DNA of 64,000 bases, taken from positions 2,108,001-2,172,000 of the forward strand of contig NZ_CP114264.1 of assembly GCF_027105055.1 (NCBI RefSeq), in the 5' to 3' direction. The notes beneath the pieces are model-generated. The model searched no databases. It was given only the letters and a program-made list of their open reading frames with translations, and was not told the DNA's origin. Below are positions 28,309 through 37,893 of this stretch, in pieces. The number at the start of each line of letters is the position of its first letter. Within the stretch, counting starts at the first letter, position 1. Made by a program: the position numbers and the translations under genes. Source of the stretch: Acinetobacter sp. TR3. Its GTDB lineage: Bacteria > Pseudomonadota > Gammaproteobacteria > Pseudomonadales > Moraxellaceae.

Positions 28309-28880
28309 AAACACTCATTTAAATTACTTTTATCACTCGCAAGATATTTACGCTGCAATTCCGCATAGACTTTTGTATTTTTAAATTCAGTCAGAAATTC
28401 AATCGTACCTTTTGGGAAAAATTCGGTTTGAATCTCTCCCCGATAATAGGCTTCTCGCATAGGCGTAGCTGAAATCGAATCTTTTAAACTATCCAACTCA
28501 ACCATTTCCCATTCTGGAAATAAAGCTAAATAATACGAAGATTCATCTTTGAAATGACCGATCAAACCTACTTTTGCATTTGGCTGAACCACTTGATTGA
28601 CCAATGTTTTGACTTGTTTGACCCATTTTTCATCGTTATAAACATCAATCACATGCACAAAATGGATGCGCTTTTGATCCGCCTCAGAAAAATTGGACAG
28701 AATCATTTGCTCACGTTCAGTGGCTAAAAATGGATTTTTGATATTCCGTTCTGATTGCGCAGAACCCAATGCTAAGACTACATGTTGACTCTGTTGTAAC
28801 GCAATTTCAATCGTTTGTAGATGCGCTAAATGAAAGGGCTGAAAGCGTCCAATAAAAACAAGATAGTCAAATGTGTACAT
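28305..28880 (-). CDS. nadM: nicotinamide-nucleotide adenylyltransferase (NadM-like)
   Basis: A nucleotidyltransferase that joins NMN and ATP to NAD. The N-terminal FIGRFQPFHLAHLQTIEIAL carries the (H/T)xxH motif and the C-terminal ISATPMREAYYRGE carries the ISxTxxR motif. It lacks the Nudix domain of the larger NadM proteins. The ATG at 28880 gives the family-like start MYTFDYLVFIGRFQP (191 residues); an ATG at 28940 would add 20 residues. The 3' end overlaps the LysR remnant by four bases. Confidence 0.85.
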   Translation of the reverse strand: MYTFDYLVFIGRFQPFHLAHLQTIEIALQQSQHVVLALGSAQSERNIKNPFLATEREQMILSNFSEADQKRIHFVHVIDVYNDEKWVKQVKTLVNQVVQPNAKVGLIGHFKDESSYYLALFPEWEMVELDSLKDSISATPMREAYYRGEIQTEFFPKGTIEFLTEFKNTKVYAELQRKYLASDKSNLNECF

Positions 28881-28987
28881 AGGCGTAATTTCACTTTTTG
28901 TGAACTCATCAGTTGTGCCATTCAAGAAAATATGCGACATAATGAGGACACTTAAAAATCAATCTGGATTAAAGCAAGGATAGTACG

Positions 28988-29788
28988 ATGACGCTTAGCT
29001 GTATTCAACAACCTCATCAACATTTGCAAGCAAATTTAGAAGATGGCGTACTCACCTTAGCCATTAACCGCTCAGAAGCAAAAAATGCACTTTATGGTGA
29101 ACTTTACCTCTGGATCGCACAAGCTTTTGATGAAGCTGACGCGAGTAAAGATGTTCGTGTCGTCATTTTCCGTGGTGCAGAACAAGACTTTACTGCGGGT
29201 AATGACATGAAAGACTTCATGAGCTTCATCCAAAAGCCACATGAAGGCAAAGCAGGTGATCAACCACCATTTGTATTATTAAAAGCAGCAGCACGTTTTT
29301 CTAAGCCATTAATTATTGCGGTGAAAGGTGTTGCGATTGGTATCGGTGTGACCATCTTATTACATGCTGATATCGTATTTTCAGACAATACTGCCCTGTT
29401 CCAAATTCCATTCGTAAGCCTTGGTCTTTCTCCAGAAGGCGCTGCAAGTCGCTTACTGGTGAAACAAGCAGGCTATCAAAAAGCAGCTGAATTGTTATTC
29501 ACAGCGAAAAAATTTGATGCAGAAACTGCTGTCAAAGCAAACTTAGTCAATGAAATTGTTGAAGACGTTTATGCAACAGCCCAAAAAACAGCTCAACACT
29601 TAGCAGCTTTACCACTCGCATCAATCAAGCAAACCAAAGCACTGATGAAACAAGATTTAGCTGAAATCATCGCTTGTGTAGATGATGAAGCTGAGATCTT
29701 TATGCAACGTGTACGCTCGCCTGAAATGATGGAAGCGGTACAAGCATTCATGCAAAAGCGCAAACCTGATTTTTCTCAGTTCAATTAA
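28988..29788 (+). CDS. enoyl-CoA hydratase/isomerase-family protein
   Basis: A 266-residue crotonase-fold enzyme. The oxyanion-hole segments FTAGNDMKDF and KGVAIGIGVTILLHADIVFS are intact. A Glu in the LGLSPEGAASRLL region may act in catalysis, and the N-terminal AINRSEAKNALYGELYLWIAQ is typical. The substrate chain is not deduced. AAGGATA precedes the ATG, and a strong terminator follows. It is a single-gene unit. Confidence 0.85.
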   Translation: MTLSCIQQPHQHLQANLEDGVLTLAINRSEAKNALYGELYLWIAQAFDEADASKDVRVVIFRGAEQDFTAGNDMKDFMSFIQKPHEGKAGDQPPFVLLKAAARFSKPLIIAVKGVAIGIGVTILLHADIVFSDNTALFQIPFVSLGLSPEGAASRLLVKQAGYQKAAELLFTAKKFDAETAVKANLVNEIVEDVYATAQKTAQHLAALPLASIKQTKALMKQDLAEIIACVDDEAEIFMQRVRSPEMMEAVQAFMQKRKPDFSQFN

Positions 29789-29809
29789 TCAGGTCTTAAC
29801 GCACTCATA

Positions 29810-29847
29810 AAAACCACTTAGTTTAAAAAACTAGGTGGTTTTTTTAT
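29810..29847 (+). terminator. terminator after the enoyl-CoA hydratase gene
   Basis: Long stem AAACCACTTAGTTT against AAACTAGGTGGTTT with one internal imperfect pair and a short A loop, followed by seven T. Confidence 0.85.
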
Positions 29848-29957
29848 TTTGCATCCCAATATGGATATAAACACTTAAGGAAAATACATCGCTCATAACA
29901 GATCAAACAAAAACCGAAAAGAATCGTTATTACGAAGCTGCCCCACAAGATATTGAT

Positions 29958-30656
29958 GTGGCTAACTTTCGCAAAGTGATTGAAAGTCGCCGTTCCGTGC
30001 GTAAATTTACCGATAAAGCGATTCCAACTGAAATTTTAGATGATTGCTTAGATTTGGCATTACTTGCGCCCAACTCATCAAATTTACAGCCTTGGACTTT
30101 TTATGTGGTGCAAAATCCAAGCAAGAAAAAGCAACTGGTTAAAGCTTGCCTAGGGCAACTTGCGGCTAAAACCGCTGCTGAATTAATTGTATGTGTAGCA
30201 CGTACAGATCGTATTGATGAAATGGCAAAACGAAATATTAGCGAATTTCCATTTCCTGAAGCTCCTGCGATGGTACAAAAATATTATCGTTTTATTCCAT
30301 ACAATTATAAAACAGGTTACTTTAATGCATTAGGTAACTTTAAAAAAGTTGCATTTAAAGTAGTGCGTACCTTAGATAAACAATTACCTGTAACCGCTTT
30401 TAACCCTGCTGACACCCAACTTTGGGCGACAAAAACCACTGCATTAGCCTGTGAAAATCTAGTATTGGCTTTACGTGCCTATGGTTTTGACAGCTGTATG
30501 ATGGAAGGCTTTGATGAACCTTTAGTTCGTAAAATTTTAAAATTAAATGGTCAACAGTATCCTGTCATGGTGATTGGTGCAGGTGAACGGGCTACAGATG
30601 GTGTGTTCTTCCCGCAATATCGTTTTGATCGTGATTTATTTATTCAAAAAGTATAA
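29958..30656 (+). CDS. nitroreductase-family protein
   Basis: A flavin-dependent oxidoreductase of the nitroreductase family. FRKVIESRRSVRKFTD (the FMN-binding R-R-S-R-F start), LLAPNSSNLQPWTFYVV and VMVIGAGERATDG are conserved features. The only usual start codon in frame is GTG at 29958 (232 residues). The frame stays open upstream and appears coding back to about 29895 (ITDQTKTEKNRYYEAAPQDI), where a start is expected at ATA. A ribosome-binding site AAGGA lies at 29877-29881. Either the gene has lost its true start codon or translation begins at GTG. Confidence 0.8.
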   Translation: MANFRKVIESRRSVRKFTDKAIPTEILDDCLDLALLAPNSSNLQPWTFYVVQNPSKKKQLVKACLGQLAAKTAAELIVCVARTDRIDEMAKRNISEFPFPEAPAMVQKYYRFIPYNYKTGYFNALGNFKKVAFKVVRTLDKQLPVTAFNPADTQLWATKTTALACENLVLALRAYGFDSCMMEGFDEPLVRKILKLNGQQYPVMVIGAGERATDGVFFPQYRFDRDLFIQKV

Positions 30657-30971
30657 TTATTCAATATCTAATATTTGAATAAACTCAAAGGCAGGCTCTT
30701 CATAAGGATGGCTTGCCTTTAATGCCTTTGCTACAGCACTAGCTTTATCTTCAGGCACAATGGTTTCTACACGCCACTCTTCAAGTTGCTCTAGTTCGTC
30801 TAATTGTCCTAAAAATGGATTTGCACCGTTAACTGGCTTAAATTGCCCTATTCCTTTCACTTGCCAAGCACAATGTTCATAATTACCAATACCACCAGCT
30901 CCTGCTTCAAACACAGCAAGTTTGGTTGACTCTAGATGAGAGTCTGGAACGTAATAAATAAGTTTAAGCAC
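30657..30971 (-). CDS. YqfO/NIF3-type small protein
   Basis: A 104-residue protein matching the inserted domain of NIF3-family YqfO proteins. It shows KLIYYVPDSHLESTKLAVFEAGAGGIGNYEHCAWQ and the C-terminal HPYEEPAFEFIQI. This stand-alone form occurs widely; its role is unclear (the domain is similar to PII/CutA-like folds). Convergent with the nitroreductase gene, whose stop codon it touches. Confidence 0.8.
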   Translation of the reverse strand: MLKLIYYVPDSHLESTKLAVFEAGAGGIGNYEHCAWQVKGIGQFKPVNGANPFLGQLDELEQLEEWRVETIVPEDKASAVAKALKASHPYEEPAFEFIQILDIE

Positions 30972-30986
30972 TTCAGTTTACTAACT

Positions 30987-31902
30987 TAGGACTTACGCAT
31001 TGACAGAATAAAAAAATGATAAATAAGCTGTATAACATCAAAGTGATCAGACAAACCCGGTACGGTTCATAAACTTATTGTCAGTGTAGATGATACCGTA
31101 TTAGATAAACCTTATAGTCAACATATGGATTTAGTTGGTTTTTTCTGGTCTGGTAAACATCATCGTTCAGTGAAAGGCATCAATCTCATTACACTGTATG
31201 CGACAGATTTGCAGGGTAAAAATGTGCCGATCAATTTTAGGCTCTATGATAAATCTGAAAATAAGACTAAAAATGACTACTTTCTCGACATGTTGAATGA
31301 TGTTCTTCAATAGGGCGCAGACATTTCTTATGTCACAGGCGATAGTTGGTATGCTTCAACTTCAAATCTAAAAACCATAAGAAATCATGGTATTCGATTT
31401 ATGTTTGGTATCGACAGTAATCGAAAGGTATCCCTTGAAAAAGGGAATTGGCATCAGATTAGGCAACTACCTGCATTTGAAAATGGTCAAACAGTGTGGC
31501 TCAAAGACTTTGGATTTGTACAATTATTTAAGACTCAGCTCAAAGAACAGCAGAGGTTTTATATTGTTTATGCTCCTAATGAGTATTTAACATTAGATCG
31601 GTTTCAAGATTTACATGCAAGTCATTGGAAGATTGAGCAATATCACCGAGTCATTAAACAGGTATGTCATATTGAAAAATTTCAGGTTAGGCGAATGAAG
31701 CTCATTCACAATCATATTTTTGCATCATTAATGGCTTATGTGCAGGTACAACAAATACAATGGAATGATATTTTTATGAATATTTATCAGTGGCAGAAGA
31801 GTTTATTTAGACCAATCATCAAGAGCTTCATTGATGGTTTTATTTTAGACAAGAATTATCTGCTGCCACAAAAGTTGGAAAATTTATAGTGCGTAAGTCC
31901 TA
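30987..31902 (+). mobile_element. decayed IS4/IS701-like insertion sequence
   Basis: A 916-base element bounded by perfect 13-base inverted repeats: TAGGACTTACGCA at 30987-30999 and TGCGTAAGTCCTA at 31890-31902. Its transposase gene lacks the N-terminal part and has an in-frame stop. No clear target-site duplication is seen at the ends, so the element is old or recombined. It cannot encode a functional transposase. Confidence 0.8.
31050..31889 (+). pseudogene. broken DDE transposase (IS4/IS701-like)
   Basis: The frame runs from GTVHKLIVSVDDTVLDKPYS (first catalytic Asp, in DDT) through TGDSWYAS (second Asp) to HWKIEQYHRVIKQ (catalytic Glu) and stops at 31887-31889. A TAG at 31311-31313 interrupts it after NDVLQ, with the same frame resuming at GADISYV. 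The N-terminal DNA-binding region, normally about 60-100 residues, is missing before residue G of GTV, where an upstream stop occurs. The remaining halves therefore appear as two short open frames (31125-31313 and 31401-31889). Confidence 0.85.
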
Positions 31903-31935
31903 TATAAATAAAACTTTTATTTCCAAACCGATGAT

Positions 31936-32496
31936 TTAGTCTAACAATCTTCCCGTAATATATTGTTTATCCTGTTCAAAGTTGACCGATTTGTCTCCAA
32001 ACCGCGCTTGTTTAGTCTCATATTCTACTAACCATTTTAAATATTCTAAAAGTGTAGATCCAGTACAACTAAATTCAGATTCTGGTTGTCCATCATCCCA
32101 TAACCAAACATAATCATTTTTTAAAGCAGTCGCCAGATATGCAAACTGATTGCCTTCATTTTCATTTGTTAATGGGAAGAGTTTATTTTCAACTGCACTA
32201 ATCCACCCATTAGGTTTATTTATTTCATCTTCATCATCTAAAACTTTTTGATAATCTGTATAAGCCTCCTTATTCCATGAATATCTGAACATAGATACAG
32301 TGCCCCACAACAAACCGCCTGAGCACCTTCCCATTTGCGATAAAAACTCTCGGAACTGCCCATGAATCTCTAGATTATAAATTTCAGCAATCTGATCAAT
32401 TTCTTGCTCTGTATAGCCGTTAATATGTTCTGGATAAAAAGGCAAATGCGTATCTTCATGTCGACAACTTATCAACTCAGAAACAAAATCAACCAT
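31936..32496 (-). CDS. SUKH (SMI1/KNR4)-family protein
   Basis: A 186-residue SMI1/KNR4-type protein. It includes ISCRHEDTHLPFYPEHINGYTEQEI, FREFLSQMGRCSGGLLWG (the Gly-rich SUKH loop) and YLATALKNDYVWLWDDG. In bacteria SUKH proteins are commonly immunity partners of polymorphic toxins or contact-dependent systems. No toxin gene is present, so it is an orphan. I start at the ATG 32496. The IS1-like element begins 13 bases before this start codon, and 18 further in-frame codons (MPPFLMSILFRTPPRFLY) come from the element. The native promoter is therefore gone. Confidence 0.75.
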   Translation of the reverse strand: MVDFVSELISCRHEDTHLPFYPEHINGYTEQEIDQIAEIYNLEIHGQFREFLSQMGRCSGGLLWGTVSMFRYSWNKEAYTDYQKVLDDEDEINKPNGWISAVENKLFPLTNENEGNQFAYLATALKNDYVWLWDDGQPESEFSCTGSTLLEYLKWLVEYETKQARFGDKSVNFEQDKQYITGRLLD

Positions 32497-32509
32497 ATAT
32501 AAAAATCTC

Positions 32510-33314
32510 GGTGGTGTTCTAAAAAGTATGCTCATAAGAAAAGGAGGCAAGGAGGAACAATTCAGCTATATTTAAATGTGTGAAAATCGAAATAGAACTT
32601 CATTGTCCTCGATGCCAGAGTACAAGTATAAAGAAGAATGGCATTAAACACGATGGTAAGCAAAACTATCGTTGTAAAGAATGTAATAGGCAGTTTGTGG
32701 GTGACCATAATTTGACGTATTTAGGCTGTCATTCAAAAGCGGTCAAATTGATTTTGCTTATGCTTGTGCGATGTTGTGGCATTCGGGATATTGCAAAGAT
32801 TACGAGGTTTAGTATTGGCAAGATACTTAAAACGCTTACACAATCAAATCATGAAGTAATTCCTCAAAGAACTCATTATAAATGCTTGGAAGTTGATGAA
32901 TTTTGGACATTTGTAGGCAACAAGAAAGATAAGCATTGGCTACAGTACGTCTATGATAGAAGTAGCGGAGAAATAGTGGCTTTTGTATGGGGAGGAAGAG
33001 ATGCTCATACAGCACAAAGGCTAAAAAACCGTTTAGAAGAACTGGGTATTACTTATGATTGTATATCGAGTGATCATTGGGAAAGTTTCATCAAAATTTT
33101 TAAGCCGGACCAAGAAGGGAAATATTATACAGTCGGGATAGAAGGAAACAACTGCCGATTAAGACACCGCATAAAGCGAGCAGTAAGAAGAACATGCTGT
33201 TTTTCGAAGAAGGTATTGAATCATGTAAAAGCTTTTAATCTTGGATTCTTTTACATTAACCACGGTTTTGTATAGTGATGTTAAAATGATCAGCATACAT
33301 TTTGAAACACCACC
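32510..33314 (+). mobile_element. IS1-family insertion sequence, apparently intact
   Basis: An 805-base element bounded by imperfect 23-base inverted repeats (32510-32532 and 33292-33314). The ends begin GGTGGTGTT and finish with its complement AACACCACC, and the inner half GTATGCT/AGCATAC is also matched. Three internal positions differ between the arms. It carries a single full transposase gene. No direct repeat of the target was evident at the flanks. Confidence 0.85.
32580..33275 (+). CDS. IS1-family transposase, single open frame
   Basis: A 231-residue DDE transposase. The N-terminal zinc finger CPRCQSTSIKKNGIKHDGKQ, with CKEC, is followed by the HTH region and the catalytic domain. LEVDEFWTFVGNKKDKHW carries the first Asp, SSDHWESF the second, and ...YTVGIEGNNCRLRHRIKRAVRRTCCFSKK the final Glu. 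Unlike E. coli IS1, insA and insB are fused in one frame, so no frameshift is needed. It starts with GTG at 32580. AAGGAGG repeats lie further upstream (about 32541-32556). Confidence 0.9.
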   Translation: MKIEIELHCPRCQSTSIKKNGIKHDGKQNYRCKECNRQFVGDHNLTYLGCHSKAVKLILLMLVRCCGIRDIAKITRFSIGKILKTLTQSNHEVIPQRTHYKCLEVDEFWTFVGNKKDKHWLQYVYDRSSGEIVAFVWGGRDAHTAQRLKNRLEELGITYDCISSDHWESFIKIFKPDQEGKYYTVGIEGNNCRLRHRIKRAVRRTCCFSKKVLNHVKAFNLGFFYINHGFV

Positions 33315-33334
33315 TCATTTTTATACTTTAATGA

Positions 33335-33364
33335 AATAAGCCACTTTACAGTGGCTTATTTTTT
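33335..33364. terminator. terminator downstream of purL and IS1
   Basis: Eleven-base-pair perfect stem AATAAGCCACT/AGTGGCTTATT with loop TTAC. On the plus strand it is followed by TTTTATTT; on the minus strand it lies just beyond the purL stop codon. Confidence 0.8.
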
Positions 33365-33372
33365 ATTTGATA

Positions 33373-36300
33373 TTAACCAATAAATTTACGTGCATTACGG
33401 AACATACGTAACCAAGCACCATCTTCCGCCCAATCTTCAGGCTTCCACGAATGCTGTAAGGCACGGAAGTTACGTTCAGGATGCGGCATCATCACTGTTG
33501 CACGACCATCTTTAGAAGTTTGACCTGTAATCGCTTCAGGTGAACCATTCGGGTTCAATGGATAGTGTTGAGTTGGATTACCCAAGCTATCTACATAACG
33601 CAAGATCACTTGATTTTCAGCATTTAAAGCTGCAAGTTGTTGTTCTGTTGCAACTAAACGACCTTCACCATGCGCAACAGCGATTGGTAAAATCGAACCT
33701 TGCATATCTTCGAGCAATACAGAAACAGATTTTTCTACACGAACGTTCACGGCACGCGCTTCAAATACTTCTGAAGTATTACGGTGGAAACGGCCCCAAT
33801 GCTCTGCACCTGGAATCAATGGTGCAAGTTGTGACATCATTTGACAGCCATTACATACGCCTAAGCTGAAAGTGCTCTCACGATGGAAGAACTGTTCGAA
33901 CTGATCACGTAATTTCGGGTTGAACAATACTGATTTCGCCCAGCCACCACCAGCACCCATTACGTCACCGTATGAGAAGCCGCCACAAGCCACTAAACCT
34001 TCGAAGTCGCTTAAACTCACACGACCTGCAAGCAAATCACTCATGTGTACGTCGATGGTATTGAAACCAACTTTATCAAAGGCAGCGGCCATTTCAACAT
34101 GACCATTGACACCTTGCTCACGCAAGATTGCCATATTAGGACGACGTGTATTGATAAACGGCGCTTCAACAGGTTCATTTAAATCATAAGTTGCTTGAGC
34201 AATTAAACCTTTGTGGTTTTTATCTGCAATTAAAGCAAATTCTTGATCAGCTGTTTCGACGTTATCACGTAACCGTTGGATCTGATGCGATACTTCAGCC
34301 CAAGCTTGTTGTAGTTCAGCACGTTCTAAAGTCAAACCATTGACAGCCAATTGATCGGTTGTATTGACACGGCCCACAACTGCAATTGCATCTTTCAGGC
34401 TAGATGCTGCAACTTCAACTTCTAACTGAGCCCAATCCGCCGCTGTGATTTGAAGTACAGCACCAATTTCTTCAGCGAATAAACTTTCAGTACTTTGATT
34501 TTCTAAAGCAACACCTAAGCGTGAAGCAAACATCATTTCCGCAACAGTCGCCAATAAACCGCCATCACCGATATCATGGTAAGCCTTGATTAGGCCACGA
34601 TTGTTCCAGTCTTGAATCAAAGCAAAGAATGCTTTGAAGTCATCAAAACTATCCACATCAGGTGTAACAGAACCAATCGCTTTATATACTTGTGCAAGGA
34701 TTGAACCACCTAAACGGAATTGACCTTTAGATAGATCAATACGAACTAATACTGAATCTGCTAAATTCTTAAGTTCAGGTGTTAATGTTTTACGTACATC
34801 TAAAACTGGTGCAAATGCAGTGATCACGCCTGTCATTGGAGAAGTAACGGCTTTATCCTCACCATCATTCCAAGTGGTGCGCATTGAAAGTGAATCTTTA
34901 CCCACTGGAATTGCGATGCCTAATGCAGGACACATTTCCATACCAATCGCTTTTACACCTTCAAACAAGGCTTGATCTTCACCTTTTTGACCTGCCGCTG
35001 CCATCCAGTTTGCTGAAAGTTTGATATCACTGATTTGTTCAATGTTGGCACATGCAATATTGGTAATCGCTTCAGCAACTGCTAAACGCGCAGATGCAGC
35101 CGGATTTAACAATGCAACAGGTGGACGTTCACCCATTGCCATTGCTTCACCTGTGAAGCCTTGCAAGCTTGTCGTCGTTACCGCTGCATCTGCAACAGGA
35201 ACCTGCCAACGGCCAACCATTTGATCACGTGCAACCATACCTGTAATCGAACGGTCACCAATGGTGATCAAGAATGATTTAGACGCAACTGTTGGATTTT
35301 TCAATACGCGGAAGATCGCATCTTTCAAATCAACTTTTGCAGCATCAAAGTCATTGCCTGTACGCTCAATCGTTTCATACGAACGTTGCATACGCGGTGT
35401 ACCGCCTAAGATCACCTGCATTGGGATATCAACAGGCTTGTTCTCAAACAAAGGATCTTCAACAGTTAAGTGGCGCGCTTCAGTCGCCTCACCAAGTACT
35501 GCAAACGGACAACGTTCACGTGCACAAATTTCTTCAAATTGTTCTAAAGACTCTGGACGAATGGCAAGCACATAACGCTCTTGCGCTTCATTTGACCAGA
35601 TTTCCATCGGGCTCATACCTGGCTCTAATGATGGAATTTTACGCAGGTTAAGCACTGCACCCAACTCATGATCATTCACAAGTTCTGGCATAGCATTAGA
35701 TACACCACCTGCACCCACATCATGTACAGACACAATTGGGTTAAAGTCTTCTAAGCGCCAACACGTATCAATCACTTCTTGGCAACGGCGTTCCATTTCT
35801 GGGTTTTCACGTTGTACAGAAGCAAAGTCTAAACTCTCGCCCATGGTACCGCTGTCTACAGAAGACGCTGCGCCACCGCCAAGACCGATCAACATTGCAG
35901 GACCGCCCAATACAATGAGCAAGTCACCCGGTTGGATCGCATCTTTTTCAACATGGTCAGGACGGATGTTACCGTAACCACCAGCAATCATGATTGGCTT
36001 ATGGAAGCCTTTCACGTCACCATTGACATTTTGTTCAAAAGTACGGAAATAACCATTCAATGCAGGGCGACCGAATTCGTTGTTAAACGCAGCACCGCCG
36101 AGTGGACCTTCAATCATGATTTGTAATGGCGATGCCATACGTGAAGGTTTACCGTAATTATCTTCCCAAGGTTGTTCAAAACCAGGGATATTTAAGTTTG
36201 AAACCGTAAAGCCTGTTAGACCTGCTTTTGGTTTACCACCACGACCTGTTGCACCTTCATCACGGATTTCACCGCCCGAACCTGTTGCAGCACCTGCAAA

Positions 36301-37203
36301 TGGAGCGATTGCAGTTGGATGGTTGTGTGTTTCAACTTTCATTAAAATATGAGCAGCTTGGCTCTTATATTTATAAACGAAATGACCATTTTCATCCGCT
36401 TTTGGATAAAAACGCATGGTGTCATAACCCACGATCACAGATGCGTTATCTTTATATGCTGATAACACATCCGTTGGTGATTCTTTATAGGTATTTTTAA
36501 TCATTTGGAACAATGATAATGGCTGTTTTTCACCATCAATTGTCCATTCAGAACCAAAGATTTTATGACGACAGTGTTCAGAGTTTGCTTGTGCAAACAT
36601 CATCAATTCGATGTCGTTTGGATTACGACCGAGTTTGGTAAATGCTGCAACTAAATAATCAATTTCTTCGTCAGAAAGTGCAAAACCAAATTCATTATTC
36701 GCTTTTACTAACGCTTCTTTACCTTGGCTCAAAATATCAATTGAGTTCAATGGCTTCGGCGCTGTTTCTAAGAATAAAGCTTTTGCATCATCAATCTGAG
36801 CAAAAACACTCTCTGTCATACGGTCATGTAATGCCAATTTCACTTCGTTCGAAATCTCTTTCACACCTTTCAGTGTAAATAACAGACCACGCTCTAAACG
36901 GTGAATGGGTGTATTACAGTTTTGGAAAATATCCGTTGCTTTAGATGACCACGGAGAAATTGTGCCCACACGTGGTGTCACTAAAATTTGGATTTCATCA
37001 CTTGCAGCTTGGCGAAGTTCGAAAGATTGACCATCGTTTAAAAGTTGTAATGCCGATTGATGTTGCTGCTCGTTGAGCGCTTGATCAAACAAATAAACCC
37101 ACTGGCTGTCAAAAGATTGAACAGAACTCATTGACGCTAAACGGTTTAAGAGTTGAGCTTTCTTAAAAGAAGAATGTGCTGATGCACCGGCCACGATAAA
37201 CAT
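33373..37203 (-). CDS. purL: phosphoribosylformylglycinamidine synthase
   Basis: A 1276-residue enzyme of the large type: it converts FGAR, glutamine and ATP to FGAM in purine synthesis. The N-terminal PurS-like domain, the linker, and two PurM-like ATP-binding halves are present (motifs [63 protein letters not shown]). The C-terminal glutaminase domain has its nucleophile in [10 protein letters not shown] and His/Glu in [10 protein letters not shown]. Length and architecture match gammaproteobacterial PurL. It is monocistronic, unlike the purMN pair further on. Confidence 0.97.
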   Translation of the reverse strand: MFIVAGASAHSSFKKAQLLNRLASMSSVQSFDSQWVYLFDQALNEQQHQSALQLLNDGQSFELRQAASDEIQILVTPRVGTISPWSSKATDIFQNCNTPIHRLERGLLFTLKGVKEISNEVKLALHDRMTESVFAQIDDAKALFLETAPKPLNSIDILSQGKEALVKANNEFGFALSDEEIDYLVAAFTKLGRNPNDIELMMFAQANSEHCRHKIFGSEWTIDGEKQPLSLFQMIKNTYKESPTDVLSAYKDNASVIVGYDTMRFYPKADENGHFVYKYKSQAAHILMKVETHNHPTAIAPFAGAATGSGGEIRDEGATGRGGKPKAGLTGFTVSNLNIPGFEQPWEDNYGKPSRMASPLQIMIEGPLGGAAFNNEFGRPALNGYFRTFEQNVNGDVKGFHKPIMIAGGYGNIRPDHVEKDAIQPGDLLIVLGGPAMLIGLGGGAASSVDSGTMGESLDFASVQRENPEMERRCQEVIDTCWRLEDFNPIVSVHDVGAGGVSNAMPELVNDHELGAVLNLRKIPSLEPGMSPMEIWSNEAQERYVLAIRPESLEQFEEICARERCPFAVLGEATEARHLTVEDPLFENKPVDIPMQVILGGTPRMQRSYETIERTGNDFDAAKVDLKDAIFRVLKNPTVASKSFLITIGDRSITGMVARDQMVGRWQVPVADAAVTTTSLQGFTGEAMAMGERPPVALLNPAASARLAVAEAITNIACANIEQISDIKLSANWMAAAGQKGEDQALFEGVKAIGMEMCPALGIAIPVGKDSLSMRTTWNDGEDKAVTSPMTGVITAFAPVLDVRKTLTPELKNLADSVLVRIDLSKGQFRLGGSILAQVYKAIGSVTPDVDSFDDFKAFFALIQDWNNRGLIKAYHDIGDGGLLATVAEMMFASRLGVALENQSTESLFAEEIGAVLQITAADWAQLEVEVAASSLKDAIAVVGRVNTTDQLAVNGLTLERAELQQAWAEVSHQIQRLRDNVETADQEFALIADKNHKGLIAQATYDLNEPVEAPFINTRRPNMAILREQGVNGHVEMAAAFDKVGFNTIDVHMSDLLAGRVSLSDFEGLVACGGFSYGDVMGAGGGWAKSVLFNPKLRDQFEQFFHRESTFSLGVCNGCQMMSQLAPLIPGAEHWGRFHRNTSEVFEARAVNVRVEKSVSVLLEDMQGSILPIAVAHGEGRLVATEQQLAALNAENQVILRYVDSLGNPTQHYPLNPNGSPEAITGQTSKDGRATVMMPHPERNFRALQHSWKPEDWAEDGAWLRMFRNARKFIG

Positions 37204-37605
37204 GTTGACTTTGGCTCCACGGGCGGGTCTAAAGAACCTACCACAATGTGACTTATGAGAGAGCGCATATTCTACTGTGAAAGCCTTCTTTCAGCTAGAC
37301 ATATCCATCTTAAAAATCAGTGTTTTCTATCTCAACTCACTTAATTTATTGTAGCTTTATAGGTTTTACGATATTCGTAACAATTCATTTAGTTTGATAA
37401 ATTCCACTTTCAACTGAATAACAGTAAAGTGAGACAAACTGATTTATAAGTGAGTTGAACAAATTTTAGTGAGAATCATATCGTTAACTAGTTTGCCATT
37501 ACGTCCTACATGATTTGTACCTTTTCAGCGTGAGGCAGATCAGCAAGCGTGCAACGAGGCACTTGAGAGCATAGATGGAATTACCTTGATATTTTAGCAA
37601 CTAAA
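37204..37605. other. non-coding region upstream of purL with inverted repeat
   Basis: About 400 bases with no credible gene. It should hold the purL promoter on the minus strand. A perfect 12-base inverted repeat (TCAACTCACTTA at 37332-37343, TAAGTGAGTTGA at 37447-37458) encloses about 100 AT-rich bases. The 127-base unit has no coding capacity; it may be a decayed small mobile element or a structured regulatory region. Confidence 0.4.
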
Positions 37606-37827
37606 TTAGCTAAGTTTAATAATCCTAACCCCCATCTCCTTAAGCCGCTTTATAACCGCAGCAGCTAGCTCATCATCACAAATTGGAAGATCAAACTCAC
37701 GCCCCTCTGAATTGCGATAACATAACATTTCAGAAACAGGAGTCTGCTCAATAAAATAATTATCTAGGTTTTGACCTCTACCAAATAAAAAGTCTTCAAC
37801 TATTATAACTAATGCGGTATTTTCCAT
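37606..37827 (-). CDS. hypothetical protein of 73 residues
   Basis: A small acidic protein with a good ribosome-binding site (AGGAG nine bases before the ATG). It starts MENTALVIIVEDFLFGRGQ and ends ELAAAVIKRLKEMGVRIIKL. A helix-strand arrangement is likely; there is no signal peptide or membrane segment. No family recognised. It follows the broken gene at 37894-38119 in the same direction and may be its surviving partner. Confidence 0.5.
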   Translation of the reverse strand: MENTALVIIVEDFLFGRGQNLDNYFIEQTPVSEMLCYRNSEGREFDLPICDDELAAAVIKRLKEMGVRIIKLS

Positions 37828-37893
37828 ATTTTCTTACTCCTATGGTTTCGGATACTTACCAAAACTAGGATAAAAATTGTGTTATCTGTATCT

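Noticed and set aside
30987-33314. A composite transposon with two matching insertion sequences around the SUKH gene
   Set aside because: The two elements belong to different families with unrelated ends, so they cannot move the segment together.
33540-36878. Several plus-strand frames opposite purL
   Set aside because: Antisense shadows of the 1276-codon purL gene; no recognisable domain.
37204-37605. Possible small RNA or short gene in the purL upstream region
   Set aside because: No frame with a ribosome-binding site and no terminator-like hairpin with a T run was found; only the 12-base inverted repeat is notable.
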